From positions 1 through 9,558 of the forward strand of contig VFLF01000305.1 in NCBI GenBank assembly GCA_009885185.1: 9,558 nt of DNA, given 5' to 3'. The notes below the pieces were generated by a model. The model searched no databases. It saw only the letters and a list, made by a program, of their open reading frames with translations, and was not told where the DNA came from. Positions within the stretch are counted from its first letter, which is position 1, and each line of letters starts with the position of its first letter. Made by a program: the position numbers and the translations under genes. The DNA comes from Nitrosomonadales bacterium. Lineage in GTDB: Bacteria; Pseudomonadota; Gammaproteobacteria; Burkholderiales; SG8-41. Shown one piece after another: positions 1 to 6,336 of this stretch.

Positions 1-1
1 G

Positions 2-841
2 CCTGCAATGAATCGCCTGATGTGGACCAATGCCGCGACGCAGGCCAACGTCGCCGCGCTGCGCGATCGCGGCGTGATCATCCTGGGGCCGGCAGAGGGC
101 AGCCAGGCCTGCGGCGAAACCGGCGCGGGGCGCATGCTCGAAGCGCAGGACATCGCCGATGCGGTGGCGGCCTTCCTTGCGCCGAAAACCCTCGCCGGTG
201 TGCGCGTGCTGATGACCGCCGGCCCGACGTTTGAGCCGATCGACGCGGTGCGCGGCATCACCAATCGCAGTTCCGGCAAGATGGGTTATGCGATTGCGCG
301 CGCGGCTATCGGCGCGGGCGCGAAAGTGACCCTGATTTCCGGCCCCAGCAGCCAGCCCGTTCCGGCGGGGGCATCGATAACCAACGTGCAAAGCGCGGCG
401 GACATGTTCGATGCGGTGAAACGCCACGCCAAACAGGCCGATATTTTTATCGGTGTCGCCGCCGTGGCCGATTACCGCGTGGACAATCCGCGCGAGCACA
501 AGATCAAAAAAACCGATAAGTCACAACTGACGTTGAAGCTGGTGCCGAACCCGGACATCCTCGCCTGGGTCGCCGCGCAACCGAAGCCGCCGTTTACCGT
601 GGGCTTCGCCGCCGAAAGCCAACACCTTGAAACCTACGCCGACGAAAAGCGCCGACGCAAAAAAGTGAATCTCATTGTCGCCAATCTCGCGCAAAGTGCC
701 ATCGGCGCCGACGATAACGAGGTGATGCTGCTCGACGACAGCGGAACGCACAAACTCGCCCGCGCGCCGAAGGAAGTGGTGGCGAAGGACATCGTGGCGC
801 GTATCGCGGCGTTACACAAAGCCGCGAAGAAACGCCGTTAG
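2..841 (+). CDS. coaBC: Coenzyme A biosynthesis bifunctional protein CoaBC, 3' part (5' end outside the window)
   Basis: CoaBC makes 4'-phosphopantothenoylcysteine (CoaB) and decarboxylates it to 4'-phosphopantetheine with FMN (CoaC). The frame is open to the left edge. The first residues, PAMNRLMW, are the internal PxMNxxMW active-site motif of CoaC, so the ATG at 8 is an internal Met and not the start. The CoaC active-site-flap Cys lies in SQACGETGAGRM, about 37 residues in. The CoaB domain begins near residue 63 with RVLMTAGPTFEPIDAVRG, followed by TNRSSGKMG (nucleotide binding), AAVADYR and the Lys-rich KIKK segment. About 279 codons are present of roughly 400 in the family, so the N-terminal third, including the CoaC catalytic His, is missing. 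It ends with TAG 60 bp before dut on the same strand. Identification is secure. Confidence 0.96.
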   Translation, partial: PAMNRLMWTNAATQANVAALRDRGVIILGPAEGSQACGETGAGRMLEAQDIADAVAAFLAPKTLAGVRVLMTAGPTFEPIDAVRGITNRSSGKMGYAIARAAIGAGAKVTLISGPSSQPVPAGASITNVQSAADMFDAVKRHAKQADIFIGVAAVADYRVDNPREHKIKKTDKSQLTLKLVPNPDILAWVAAQPKPPFTVGFAAESQHLETYADEKRRRKKVNLIVANLAQSAIGADDNEVMLLDDSGTHKLARAPKEVVAKDIVARIAALHKAAKKRR

Positions 842-869
842 CCCGCCCCAAGCGAGGCGCGGGGTTACC

Positions 870-893
870 CGTTCACTCGTTCACCTGTTCACG
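870..893. repeat. Three tandem 8-bp units with a GTTCAC core between coaBC and dut
   Basis: Three consecutive octamers, CGTTCACT, CGTTCACC and TGTTCACG, share the core GTTCAC at exact 8-bp spacing and fill the centre of the 60-bp coaBC-dut gap. They share the TTCAC core with the heptad repeats at 4670-4732 but have a different period. The array ends 8 bp before the dut ATG and occupies the place where a ribosome-binding site would be expected. Function unknown. Confidence 0.7.
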
Positions 894-901
894 CCGTTAA
901 A

Positions 902-1348
902 ATGAAACTCGACGTCAAAATCCTCGACCAACGCCTGCGCGATCAACTGCCGCAATACGCCACGCCCGGCTCGGCCGGTCTTGATCTGCGCGCCTGCGTA
1001 AAAGAACCGCTGACGCTGAACCCCGGCCAATGCGAGCTGATCCCCGCCGGCATGGCGATACACATCAATGATCCCGGCTACGCGGCGGTGATCCTGCCGC
1101 GCTCCGGACTCGGCCACAAACACGGCATCGTGCTCGGCAATTTGGTCGGCCTGATCGATTCAGACTATCAGGGCCAGTTGTTTGTATCGACCTGGAATCG
1201 CGGCAACGCGCCGTTTGTGATCAACCCGATGGAACGCCTCGCGCAACTGGTGGTGATCCCGGTGATGCAGGTTGAATTCAACGTAGTCGATGAATTCGGC
1301 ACATCGGACCGCGGCGCAGGCGGCTTCGGCAGTACGGGAAAATCCTGA
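902..1348 (+). CDS. dut: Deoxyuridine 5'-triphosphate nucleotidohydrolase (dUTPase)
   Basis: It hydrolyses dUTP to dUMP and pyrophosphate, keeping uracil out of DNA and supplying dUMP for dTMP synthesis. The protein is a cytoplasmic homotrimer in this family. All five trimeric dUTPase motifs are present in order: GSAGLDLRA (residues 23-31), [11 protein letters not shown] (66-76), [13 protein letters not shown] (79-91, with the catalytic-type Asp and Tyr), [10 protein letters not shown] (108-117) and the glycine-rich [10 protein letters not shown] near the C terminus (137-146). The length of 148 aa is normal. The start MKLDVKILD matches the usual N terminus, but no clear Shine-Dalgarno precedes it. 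The coaBC-dut order is common in proteobacteria and suggests co-transcription. The gene converges on the nrtA-like gene, with only 20 bp between the two stop codons and no evident terminator hairpin. Confidence 0.97.
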   Translation: MKLDVKILDQRLRDQLPQYATPGSAGLDLRACVKEPLTLNPGQCELIPAGMAIHINDPGYAAVILPRSGLGHKHGIVLGNLVGLIDSDYQGQLFVSTWNRGNAPFVINPMERLAQLVVIPVMQVEFNVVDEFGTSDRGAGGFGSTGKS

Positions 1349-1368
1349 GCTGCCGATCCGCCAACCGA

Positions 1369-2664
1369 CTACGCCACCCGTATCTTGAAACTGCTCGCGT
1401 AGACCGCCGGATTTTTGCCGTCCCACACCACACCATCCATGAGTTTTGAGGAACGCATGGGGTCTTTGGGCACGCTGACTTTCGCCTGTGTGGCCGCGTC
1501 TTTGTAGATGTCGATCTTGTTGATCTGTTTCGCTATCGCGAGATAGTCCGGATCGGACTTCATCAGCCCCCAGCGCTTGTGCTGCGTGAGGAACCACATG
1601 CCGTCGGACAGGTACGGAAATGTCACCGCGCCGTCGTTGAAAAACTTCATGTGATTCGGATCGTCCCAGGTTTTGCCGAGGCCATTTTGGTAGCGGCCGA
1701 GGATGCGCTGGTTGATCACATCGACGGACGTGTTGACGTACGCGGTGTTCGCCACCACTTCCGACATTTTCAGGCGGTTCGACAGCGAGGCATCGATCCA
1801 GCGGCTCGCGTCGAGAATCGCCGCCGTCATGGCGCGCGCGGTGTTGGGATACTTTTTCGTGAACTCGTCGGTGCAGCCCAGCACTTTTTCCGGATGATCC
1901 TTCCAGATGTCCTGCGTGGTGGCGGCTGTGATGCCGATGCCGTCGGCGATCGCGCGATGGTTCCACGGCTCTCCCACGCAGTAGCCGTCCATGTTGCCGA
2001 TGCGCATATTGGCCACCATTTGTGGCGGCGGAACCGTAATGATCTTGGCGTCTTTCAGCGGGTTGATGCCTGCCGCGGCGAGCCAGTAATACAGCCACAT
2101 GGCGTGCGTGCCGGTGGGAAAGGTTTGCGCGAAAGTGTATTCGCGCTTGTCGCTGGCCATCAGCTTTGCCAGCGACGGGCCATCCACCGCGCCCTTGTCG
2201 GCGACTTTTTTCGCTAGCGTGATCGCCTGCCCGTTGTGGTTGAGCGTCATCAGCACCGCCATGTCCTTGCGCGGGCCACCGTTGCCCATATGCACGCCAT
2301 ACACCAGCCCGTAGAGCACATGCGCGGCATCGAGTTCGCCGTTCACCAGCTTGTCACGCACGCCCGCCCACGACGACTCCTTGGTCGGAATGATCTTGAT
2401 GCCGTATTTTTCGTCGAACTTCAACACCGAGGCCATCACCACGGACGCGCAGTCGGTCAGCGGTATGAAGCCGATCTTGACTTCCTTTTTCTCCGGCGCG
2501 TCGGAGCCTTGCGCCCACGCGGATTGACGCAAACCCGGTACGCCGGGCGCGGCCAGCGACACTACCGCGGCGCCGCCAAGGGCCGCGCCGGATTTTAAAA
2601 ACTTGCGCCGCCGCGCGCGCGCCGCGATTGTTGTGTCCGTGGTTGCTGGGTTTTTTGTGGCCAT
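1369..2664 (-). CDS. nrtA: NrtA/CmpA-family nitrate-binding protein with Tat signal peptide
   Basis: This is a 431-aa periplasmic-type solute-binding protein of the NrtA/CmpA/NasS family, which binds nitrate, nitrite or bicarbonate. The N terminus has a twin-arginine signal: RRKFLK at residues 19-24, then a hydrophobic stretch and an A-W-A cleavage-type site ending near residue 51. No lipobox Cys is seen. The mature domain starts KIGFIPLTDCA and carries the family segments PTGTHAMWLYYW and YCVGEPWNHRAI, which contribute to the anion site in this family. The start is supported by AGGAG seven bases upstream of ATG. A sigma-54-type promoter lies at 2719-2735. The usual partners NrtB (permease) and NrtC/D (ATPase) are not adjacent, because the next gene downstream is convergent dut. 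The cytoplasmic sensor NasS is a relative but lacks a signal peptide, so an exported role is favoured here. The exact ligand is inferred from context. Confidence 0.9.
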   Translation of the reverse strand: MATKNPATTDTTIAARARRRKFLKSGAALGGAAVVSLAAPGVPGLRQSAWAQGSDAPEKKEVKIGFIPLTDCASVVMASVLKFDEKYGIKIIPTKESSWAGVRDKLVNGELDAAHVLYGLVYGVHMGNGGPRKDMAVLMTLNHNGQAITLAKKVADKGAVDGPSLAKLMASDKREYTFAQTFPTGTHAMWLYYWLAAAGINPLKDAKIITVPPPQMVANMRIGNMDGYCVGEPWNHRAIADGIGITAATTQDIWKDHPEKVLGCTDEFTKKYPNTARAMTAAILDASRWIDASLSNRLKMSEVVANTAYVNTSVDVINQRILGRYQNGLGKTWDDPNHMKFFNDGAVTFPYLSDGMWFLTQHKRWGLMKSDPDYLAIAKQINKIDIYKDAATQAKVSVPKDPMRSSKLMDGVVWDGKNPAVYASSFKIRVA

Positions 2665-2671
2665 TCTTTCG

Positions 2672-2676
2672 CTCCT
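2672..2676 (-). promoter_or_regulatory. Shine-Dalgarno of nrtA
   Basis: AGGAG on the minus strand lies seven bases before the ATG at 2664-2662. It is a strong site that supports the chosen start. Confidence 0.85.
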
Positions 2677-2718
2677 GGGTTGTTATGATGCTATCGATGG
2701 ATGCCGCATCAATTGCAG

Positions 2719-2735
2719 TGCAAAATTAATGCCAG
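2719..2735 (-). promoter_or_regulatory. Sigma-54 (-24/-12) promoter upstream of nrtA
   Basis: The minus strand reads CTGGCATT-AATT-TTGCA, against the RpoN consensus YTGGCACG-N4-TTGCW. The invariant GG (2733-2732) and GC (2721-2720) are separated by exactly 10 bases. Transcription is predicted to start near 2708, giving a 5' UTR of about 44 nt. It deviates from the consensus only at the last two bases of the -24 block. An AT-rich stretch of about 50 bp lies just upstream and would ease DNA looping to an enhancer-bound activator. Confidence 0.78.
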
Positions 2736-2750
2736 AAGAGAAAAATTATA

Positions 2751-2768
2751 TAAATATTTGTTTTTATT
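2751..2768 (-). repeat. AT-rich 18-mer, copy 1 (upstream of nrtA)
   Basis: The minus strand reads AATAAAAACAAATATTTA. The same 18-mer with one mismatch occurs at 5970-5987 just before nasA. Here it lies between the nrtA sigma-54 promoter and the candidate enhancer region, within a strongly AT-rich segment (about 2741-2790). Low complexity makes chance similarity possible. Confidence 0.45.
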
Positions 2769-2803
2769 AAATAATTTATTTTTAAAAAAGATATGTGGCT
2801 TAA

Positions 2804-4576
2804 TTATGGTGCGATGCACCGCCATGATGGTGCGGGCAAAACATCAGCCTCAGGGGTGATCCAGTTTGGTGCTAACGCACCAACAGGATGTAACAGCAGC
2901 AGGTTCATCACCAACAGCACCAGCGCGATTGCCTGCCACAGTGCCTGTCGTGAATATTGGCGCTGCGTGAGCGGGGTGCGTTGCGGCGCAGACACCGGCT
3001 GCGCTTCGCCGCGCTCCAGCGCCAGCAACATTTCTTCGGCGGTCTCGAAGCGCTGTTTTTTATCGCGTGCCACGGCGCGCAGCAGCACGTTTTCCAGCCA
3101 CTGTGGAATATCCGGCCGGTAGCGCGTGGGCGGCGTGGGGTCGGCAAATTGCGGATGCTGAAATGGCTCGACTTCGCCGTACGGATATTTTCGCGTCAGG
3201 AGGTGATACAGACTCACGCCCGCCGCGTAAATATCACTTTGCGCCGACGCCTTTGCATTCACAAATAACTCCGGCGCCATATAGCTAGGCGTGCCGGGAT
3301 TGCCCTGCAATTCGGGATACGGCACCCCTGCCGCCAGCGCAACACCCATGTCGAGCACGCGCAGTTCGCCGCTCTCGTCCTGCAACAAGTTGGCGGGCTT
3401 CACGTCGCGGTGAATAATCGACAGGCGATGCAGCGCGCCCAGCGCGCGCACGATCTGCGCGCCGAGGCGCGCCGCGTCGGCCGCGGTAAAGTGCTTGCCG
3501 CTGTCAAGATGCTGTTGCAGCGTGGCGCCCGCGTGAAACGTCATCACGTAATACAAATGATGCCGCGCGGCGGCGGCCGTAGAACCCATGGGCACCACCT
3601 GCGGAAAATGCTTCGACACCAACCGCTTGGCAAGCCATTCTTCGCCGAGCAACCCTTCGCAACTGGCGCGGTCGTCCGCAAACGCCGGTTGCAGCGTTTT
3701 CAGCGCGCACACCTGCCCCGACGACGCGCGCACCTGATACAACAGCGTCGCGCGCGATTCATGCAGCAGGCTCAACACCTCGAAGCCGTCGATCACACCG
3801 CCCGGTTTCAGGCGCGGCGGCACCGGCAGGCGCACATACGCACCCACCATGTCGCGCCAGCCCTCGGCGGCCACGGTATCGATGCGGGTCACCAGCGCGG
3901 TGGCATTGTCGGCGCCACCTGCCTCCAGCGCGCCATCCACAAACGCATCGGCGGCGCGCTGCGGGTCGTCGTGCAGCAGCATCAGCTCGTGGATGCGCTT
4001 GTTACCCAGCGGCTCCCACACGCCATCGCTGCAAATGAGAAATTTATCTTTCGCCAGCAATTCGCCGTCGGAATAATCCACCATCAGATGCTGATCGAGG
4101 CCCACCGCGCGCTTTAGCACGTGACGCATATCGGGGCGATCCCACACGTGATCCTGCGTCAGCAGCGTCATCTCGTGATCGCGCAAACGATACACGCGCG
4201 TGTCGCCGACGTGCCCGATGGTGTAGCGGGTGCCGCGCAGGATCAGCAGGCTCAAGGTGGTGGCCATGCCGGCGCGGGATTTGTTCACCGCGCCCTGCCC
4301 CATCATCCAGCGGTTAATGGCGGACAACACGCGATCCACCGCCTGCGGAATTTCCCAGGTTTCGGGCGTGGCGTAGTAATCCGCCAGCAGCCCGCGCACC
4401 GAGTACTCGGCCGCCTCGCGCCCCGCGCCTTCGCCCGACACCCCGTCCGCCACCGCCAGCAGCGCGCCGCGCGCCGCCAGTTCGTCCGCGTCCGGCGTCA
4501 CCGCGCCGACAAAATCTTCGTTGCACTCGCGTTGACCGGTGCGGGTGGCGTGACCTATGGCGAAATTAAGGGGCAT
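2804..4576 (-). CDS. Fused PP2C-type phosphatase / serine-threonine kinase with C-terminal membrane anchor
   Basis: The 590-aa protein joins two opposing activities. Residues 1-235 form a PP2C phosphatase with its metal-binding motifs intact: RECNEDF (16-22), VADGVSGEG (42-50), GHVGDTRVYR (121-130), CSDGVWE (182-188) and GADNAT (221-226). Residues about 264-520 form a Hanks-type kinase: Lys293 in CALK, catalytic HRDVKPANLL (389-398), metal-binding D409 in DMG (instead of DFG), PGTPSYMAPE (427-436) and SDIYAAGVSLYHLL (447-460). The glycine-rich loop is degenerate (LLHESRATLLYQV), though the catalytic Lys and Asp remain. One hydrophobic helix (about 547-565) would anchor it in the inner membrane with a tail of about 25 residues. 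It lies 164 bp after nasA in the same direction. From memory, Pseudomonas nitrate-assimilation loci also carry a kinase of this type beside nasA and nirBD. Its substrates are unknown. No clear Shine-Dalgarno precedes the ATG, but the PP2C domain begins at once, so the start is credible. Confidence 0.93.
   Translation of the reverse strand: MPLNFAIGHATRTGQRECNEDFVGAVTPDADELAARGALLAVADGVSGEGAGREAAEYSVRGLLADYYATPETWEIPQAVDRVLSAINRWMMGQGAVNKSRAGMATTLSLLILRGTRYTIGHVGDTRVYRLRDHEMTLLTQDHVWDRPDMRHVLKRAVGLDQHLMVDYSDGELLAKDKFLICSDGVWEPLGNKRIHELMLLHDDPQRAADAFVDGALEAGGADNATALVTRIDTVAAEGWRDMVGAYVRLPVPPRLKPGGVIDGFEVLSLLHESRATLLYQVRASSGQVCALKTLQPAFADDRASCEGLLGEEWLAKRLVSKHFPQVVPMGSTAAAARHHLYYVMTFHAGATLQQHLDSGKHFTAADAARLGAQIVRALGALHRLSIIHRDVKPANLLQDESGELRVLDMGVALAAGVPYPELQGNPGTPSYMAPELFVNAKASAQSDIYAAGVSLYHLLTRKYPYGEVEPFQHPQFADPTPPTRYRPDIPQWLENVLLRAVARDKKQRFETAEEMLLALERGEAQPVSAPQRTPLTQRQYSRQALWQAIALVLLVMNLLLLHPVGALAPNWITPEADVLPAPSWRCIAP
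2808..2833. promoter_or_regulatory. Cluster of GGTGC/GCACC half-sites, candidate enhancer for the nrtA sigma-54 promoter
   Basis: Three NtrC-like half-sites occur here: GGTGC (2808-2812), GCACC (2816-2820) and GGTGC (2829-2833). The first two form the palindrome GGTGC-GAT-GCACC. The cluster lies about 100-125 bp upstream of the predicted start, the usual place for activators of sigma-54 RNA polymerase. The classical NtrC site is GCACC-N5-GGTGC. Here the GCACC-GGTGC spacing is 8, so the activator's identity is uncertain. The cluster overlaps the 3' end of the kinase gene. Confidence 0.35.
2866..2883. repeat. Perfect inverted repeat TTGGTGC-N4-GCACCAA inside the kinase 3' end
   Basis: A 7-bp perfect dyad with a 4-bp centre (TAAC) uses the same GGTGC/GCACC half-sites as the cluster at 2808-2833. 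It lies about 160-175 bp upstream of the predicted nrtA transcription start, within the kinase coding region. It could be an additional activator site or a chance dyad in coding DNA. No T-run follows it on either strand, so it is not a terminator. Confidence 0.4.
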
Positions 4577-4586
4577 GTCTGACCGC

Positions 4587-4614
4587 GTGAAATGTGAAAA
4601 GTGAAACGTAAAAT
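4587..4614. repeat. Left heptad array: four GTGAAAN units
   Basis: Four contiguous heptamers are present: GTGAAAT, GTGAAAA, GTGAAAC and the degenerate GTAAAAT. The array begins 11 bp upstream of the kinase ATG, so it takes up the ribosome-binding region of that gene. It is the reverse complement of the larger array at 4670-4732. Confidence 0.85.
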
Positions 4615-4669
4615 GCTTGTTGTTTCACTTTGCCACGGTAACACTTGTAAGGCAGACAAAAAACCACTG

Positions 4670-4732
4670 CTTCACGTTTCACGTTTCACGTTTCACTTTT
4701 CACTTTTCACTTTTCACTTTTGACATTTCACG
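4670..4732. repeat. Right heptad array: nine TTTCACN units
   Basis: Nine contiguous 7-bp units are present. The first is CTTCACG, then two TTTCACG, four TTTCACT, one variant TTTGACA and a final TTTCACG. The units keep exact 7-bp register. Variants are grouped by type (G-ending then T-ending), as expected from local duplication by slippage. The array ends 8 bp from the nasA stop codon. Confidence 0.9.
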
Positions 4733-4740
4733 CATTCCGG

Positions 4741-5952
4741 CTACACCTTCGCCGCCGACAAATGCGCTGCGCCCCAGGTGGTGCGCCAGCGGCTTTTCAC
4801 CGCCGTTAATCCGGTCAGCGCCACCAGTGCCAATGCCGCAAATATCAGCAGTCCCGTCTGATAGCTGCCGGAGAATTGTTTTGAATAGTCCAGCGACGAG
4901 GCCAGATAAAAGCCGCCGATGCCGCCGGCCATGCCCACCAGTCCCGTCATCACACCGATTTCCTTGCGAAAGCGTTGCGGCACCAGTTGAAACACCGCGC
5001 CGTTGCCCATGCCGAGCGCCAGCATGGCGCACACAAACAGTGCCAGCGCCATCCACACTTCGCGCATGCCGAAACTCACCAGCGCGATAAACGTCGCCGC
5101 CAGAATGTACATCAGCGACAGCGATTTGATGCCGCCGATACGATCAGCCACCATGCCGCCGATCGGGCGCACCAGCGAGCCGGCGAATACGCACGCCGCA
5201 GTGAGGTAACCGGCAATCACCGGCGACAGGCCGTACTGATCGTTAAAGTAAATGGTCAGCGACGAGGCCAGCCCGACAAATCCGCCAAACGTCACGCTGT
5301 AGAAAAACATGAACCACCATGCATCCTTGTCGCGCAGCACTTTCAGGTACTCGGTCAGCGGCTTGGGGGGCGGGCACTCCGGACTGTCTTTCGCCAGCCA
5401 GACATACACCACCAGCGCCACGATCAGCGGAATCGCCGCGATGCCGAACACAATGCTCCACCCGTACGCGGCGGCCAGGCCCGGCGCAAGCAACGCCGCG
5501 AACACCGTGCCCGAGTTACCCGCGCCGGCGATGCCCAGCGCCTTGCCCTGATGCTCCGGCGGATACCAGCGCGAGGCCAGCGGCAGCGCCACGGCAAACG
5601 ACGCGCCCGCCACGCCCAGCGCCAAGCCCAGCACCAGCACCTGCGTGTAGCTGTGAATGCCGAAATGCCATGCCACAAGCAACGCGGCGATTACGATCAA
5701 CTGACCGATCAGGCCGGTGAGTTTGGGTTTGAGATGATCCACCAGGATGCCCATCACCATGCGCAGCAGCGCGCCCGCGAGCACCGGCGTGGCGACCATC
5801 AGCCCTTTCTGCGCCGCCGTTAGTTGCAGGTCGGCGGCAATCTGCACCGCCAGCGGGCCCAGCAACACCCACACCATGAAACTCAGATCGAAATACAAAA
5901 ATGCCGCGAACAGGGTCGGCGTGTGACCGGACTTCAGAAAAGATGAATTCAT
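4741..5952 (-). CDS. nasA: Nitrate/nitrite transporter of the major facilitator superfamily (NarK/NasA family)
   Basis: The 403-aa inner-membrane protein, predicted to have 12 helices, moves nitrate and possibly nitrite into the cytoplasm. Both family signatures are visible: GKALGIAGAGNSGT (residues 136-149, nitrate signature 1) and ALGMGNGAVFQLVP (312-325, nitrate signature 2). Arg64 in LLRMVMGILVD and Arg262 in LVRPIGGMVADRIGG fit the two substrate-binding arginines of NarK (R89 and R305 in E. coli). The length is that of single-unit bacterial NasA/NarK proteins. It follows nirD by 30 bp in the same direction, so it is probably translated from the nirB transcript and serves assimilation. 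No good Shine-Dalgarno precedes the ATG, and the leader is AT-rich. Uniport, proton symport or exchange cannot be told apart from sequence alone. Confidence 0.94.
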   Translation of the reverse strand: MNSSFLKSGHTPTLFAAFLYFDLSFMVWVLLGPLAVQIAADLQLTAAQKGLMVATPVLAGALLRMVMGILVDHLKPKLTGLIGQLIVIAALLVAWHFGIHSYTQVLVLGLALGVAGASFAVALPLASRWYPPEHQGKALGIAGAGNSGTVFAALLAPGLAAAYGWSIVFGIAAIPLIVALVVYVWLAKDSPECPPPKPLTEYLKVLRDKDAWWFMFFYSVTFGGFVGLASSLTIYFNDQYGLSPVIAGYLTAACVFAGSLVRPIGGMVADRIGGIKSLSLMYILAATFIALVSFGMREVWMALALFVCAMLALGMGNGAVFQLVPQRFRKEIGVMTGLVGMAGGIGGFYLASSLDYSKQFSGSYQTGLLIFAALALVALTGLTAVKSRWRTTWGAAHLSAAKV

Positions 5953-5969
5953 TGGATCATTAAATAACG

Positions 5970-5987
5970 TAAGTATTTGTTTTTATT
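5970..5987 (-). repeat. AT-rich 18-mer, copy 2 (nirD-nasA junction)
   Basis: The minus strand reads AATAAAAACAAATACTTA, 17 of 18 identical to 2751-2768. It overlaps the nirD stop codon and ends 18 bp before the nasA ATG. It may be an AT-rich translation enhancer, a shared regulator site or coincidence. Confidence 0.4.
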
Positions 5988-6336
5988 CAGTATTTTTTAA
6001 CTGGACACGGGCGCCATCAACACGTGCCGCATACACGGCCACGCGCACGTCCGCGTCTTCGAGACATTGCCCGGTGGCCAGGCTGAAGTGCTGCTTGTAC
6101 ACGGGCGAGGCCACCACCAGCTCACCTTTCAGGTCACCGACGATGCCGCGCGACAGCACGTTCGATTTCGAGAACGGATCGAGATTGTCAATCGCGAACA
6201 CGCTGTCATCGACCAAACGAAACACCGCGATCTGGCGCCCGCCCACCAACGCGCAGACGCCGGTGTCGGGCACGATGTCGGCGAGTTTGCACACCGCGAT
6301 CCACTCGTGCATCTGAATGCTCGGGCGAGCGCTCAT
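5983..6336 (-). CDS. nirD: Nitrite reductase (NADH) small subunit NirD
   Basis: This 117-aa Rieske-fold subunit partners NirB in the cytoplasmic NADH-dependent nitrite reductase, which reduces nitrite to ammonium. The whole length matches NirD: EWIAVCKLADIVPDTGVCAL at residues 11-30, the FAIDNLDPFSKSNVLSRGI block, and VVASPVYKQHFSLATGQCLED. As in E. coli NirD, the Cys/His ligands of true Rieske [2Fe-2S] proteins are absent, so it is structural or regulatory and not an electron carrier. The ATG at 6336 overlaps the nirB stop in an ATGA junction, and GGAG lies eight bases upstream, supporting this start and translational coupling. The upstream ATG at 6369 would only add nirB-overlapping residues unrelated to the family. 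A second in-frame ATG at 6312 is possible and would give an E. coli-like N terminus. Confidence 0.95.
   Translation of the reverse strand: MSARPSIQMHEWIAVCKLADIVPDTGVCALVGGRQIAVFRLVDDSVFAIDNLDPFSKSNVLSRGIVGDLKGELVVASPVYKQHFSLATGQCLEDADVRVAVYAARVDGARVQLKNTE

Larger units (their letters stand above)
4585..4733. repeat. Heptad-repeat element with long inverted arms filling the nasA-kinase gap
   Basis: The 149-bp element fills nearly the whole gap between nasA and the kinase gene. Its ends (4585-4606 and 4712-4733) are inverted repeats matching at 21 of 22 positions. A second pairing (4587-4609 with 4688-4710) matches at 22 of 23. The arms consist of 7-bp units, so several registers of pairing are possible. 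A transcript across the gap in either direction could fold into a long hairpin with a loop of about 80-105 nt. I see no coding sequence or consensus promoter inside. It may be a small non-autonomous mobile element or a transcript-processing or attenuation structure. Confidence 0.75.

Noticed and set aside
842..869. Intrinsic terminator after coaBC
   Set aside because: GC-rich complementarity (CCCGC with GCGGG) exists, but the stem is short and no T-run follows.
1349..1368. Bidirectional terminator between dut and nrtA
   Set aside because: The 20-bp gap has no stem-loop with T-runs that I can see.
3410..4117. Long antisense frames opposite the kinase, nasA and nirB (for example 3410-4117, 4975-5823, 6999-8039, 8079-8885)
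   Set aside because: They are His/Arg/Gln/Ala-rich translations typical of the opposite strand of GC-rich genes, with no family motifs and clear real genes on the other strand.
4670..4732. CRISPR array
   Set aside because: The units are 7 bp with no spacers between them, and no cas gene is nearby.
4577..4740. Sigma-54 promoter directly upstream of the kinase gene
   Set aside because: A TGGCA word occurs on the minus strand near 4630, but no GC follows at the required 10-base spacing.
4617..5090. Plus-strand open frame across the heptad array
   Set aside because: Its N-terminal part is just the translated TTTCAC repeat, the rest is antisense to nasA, and no domain is recognisable.
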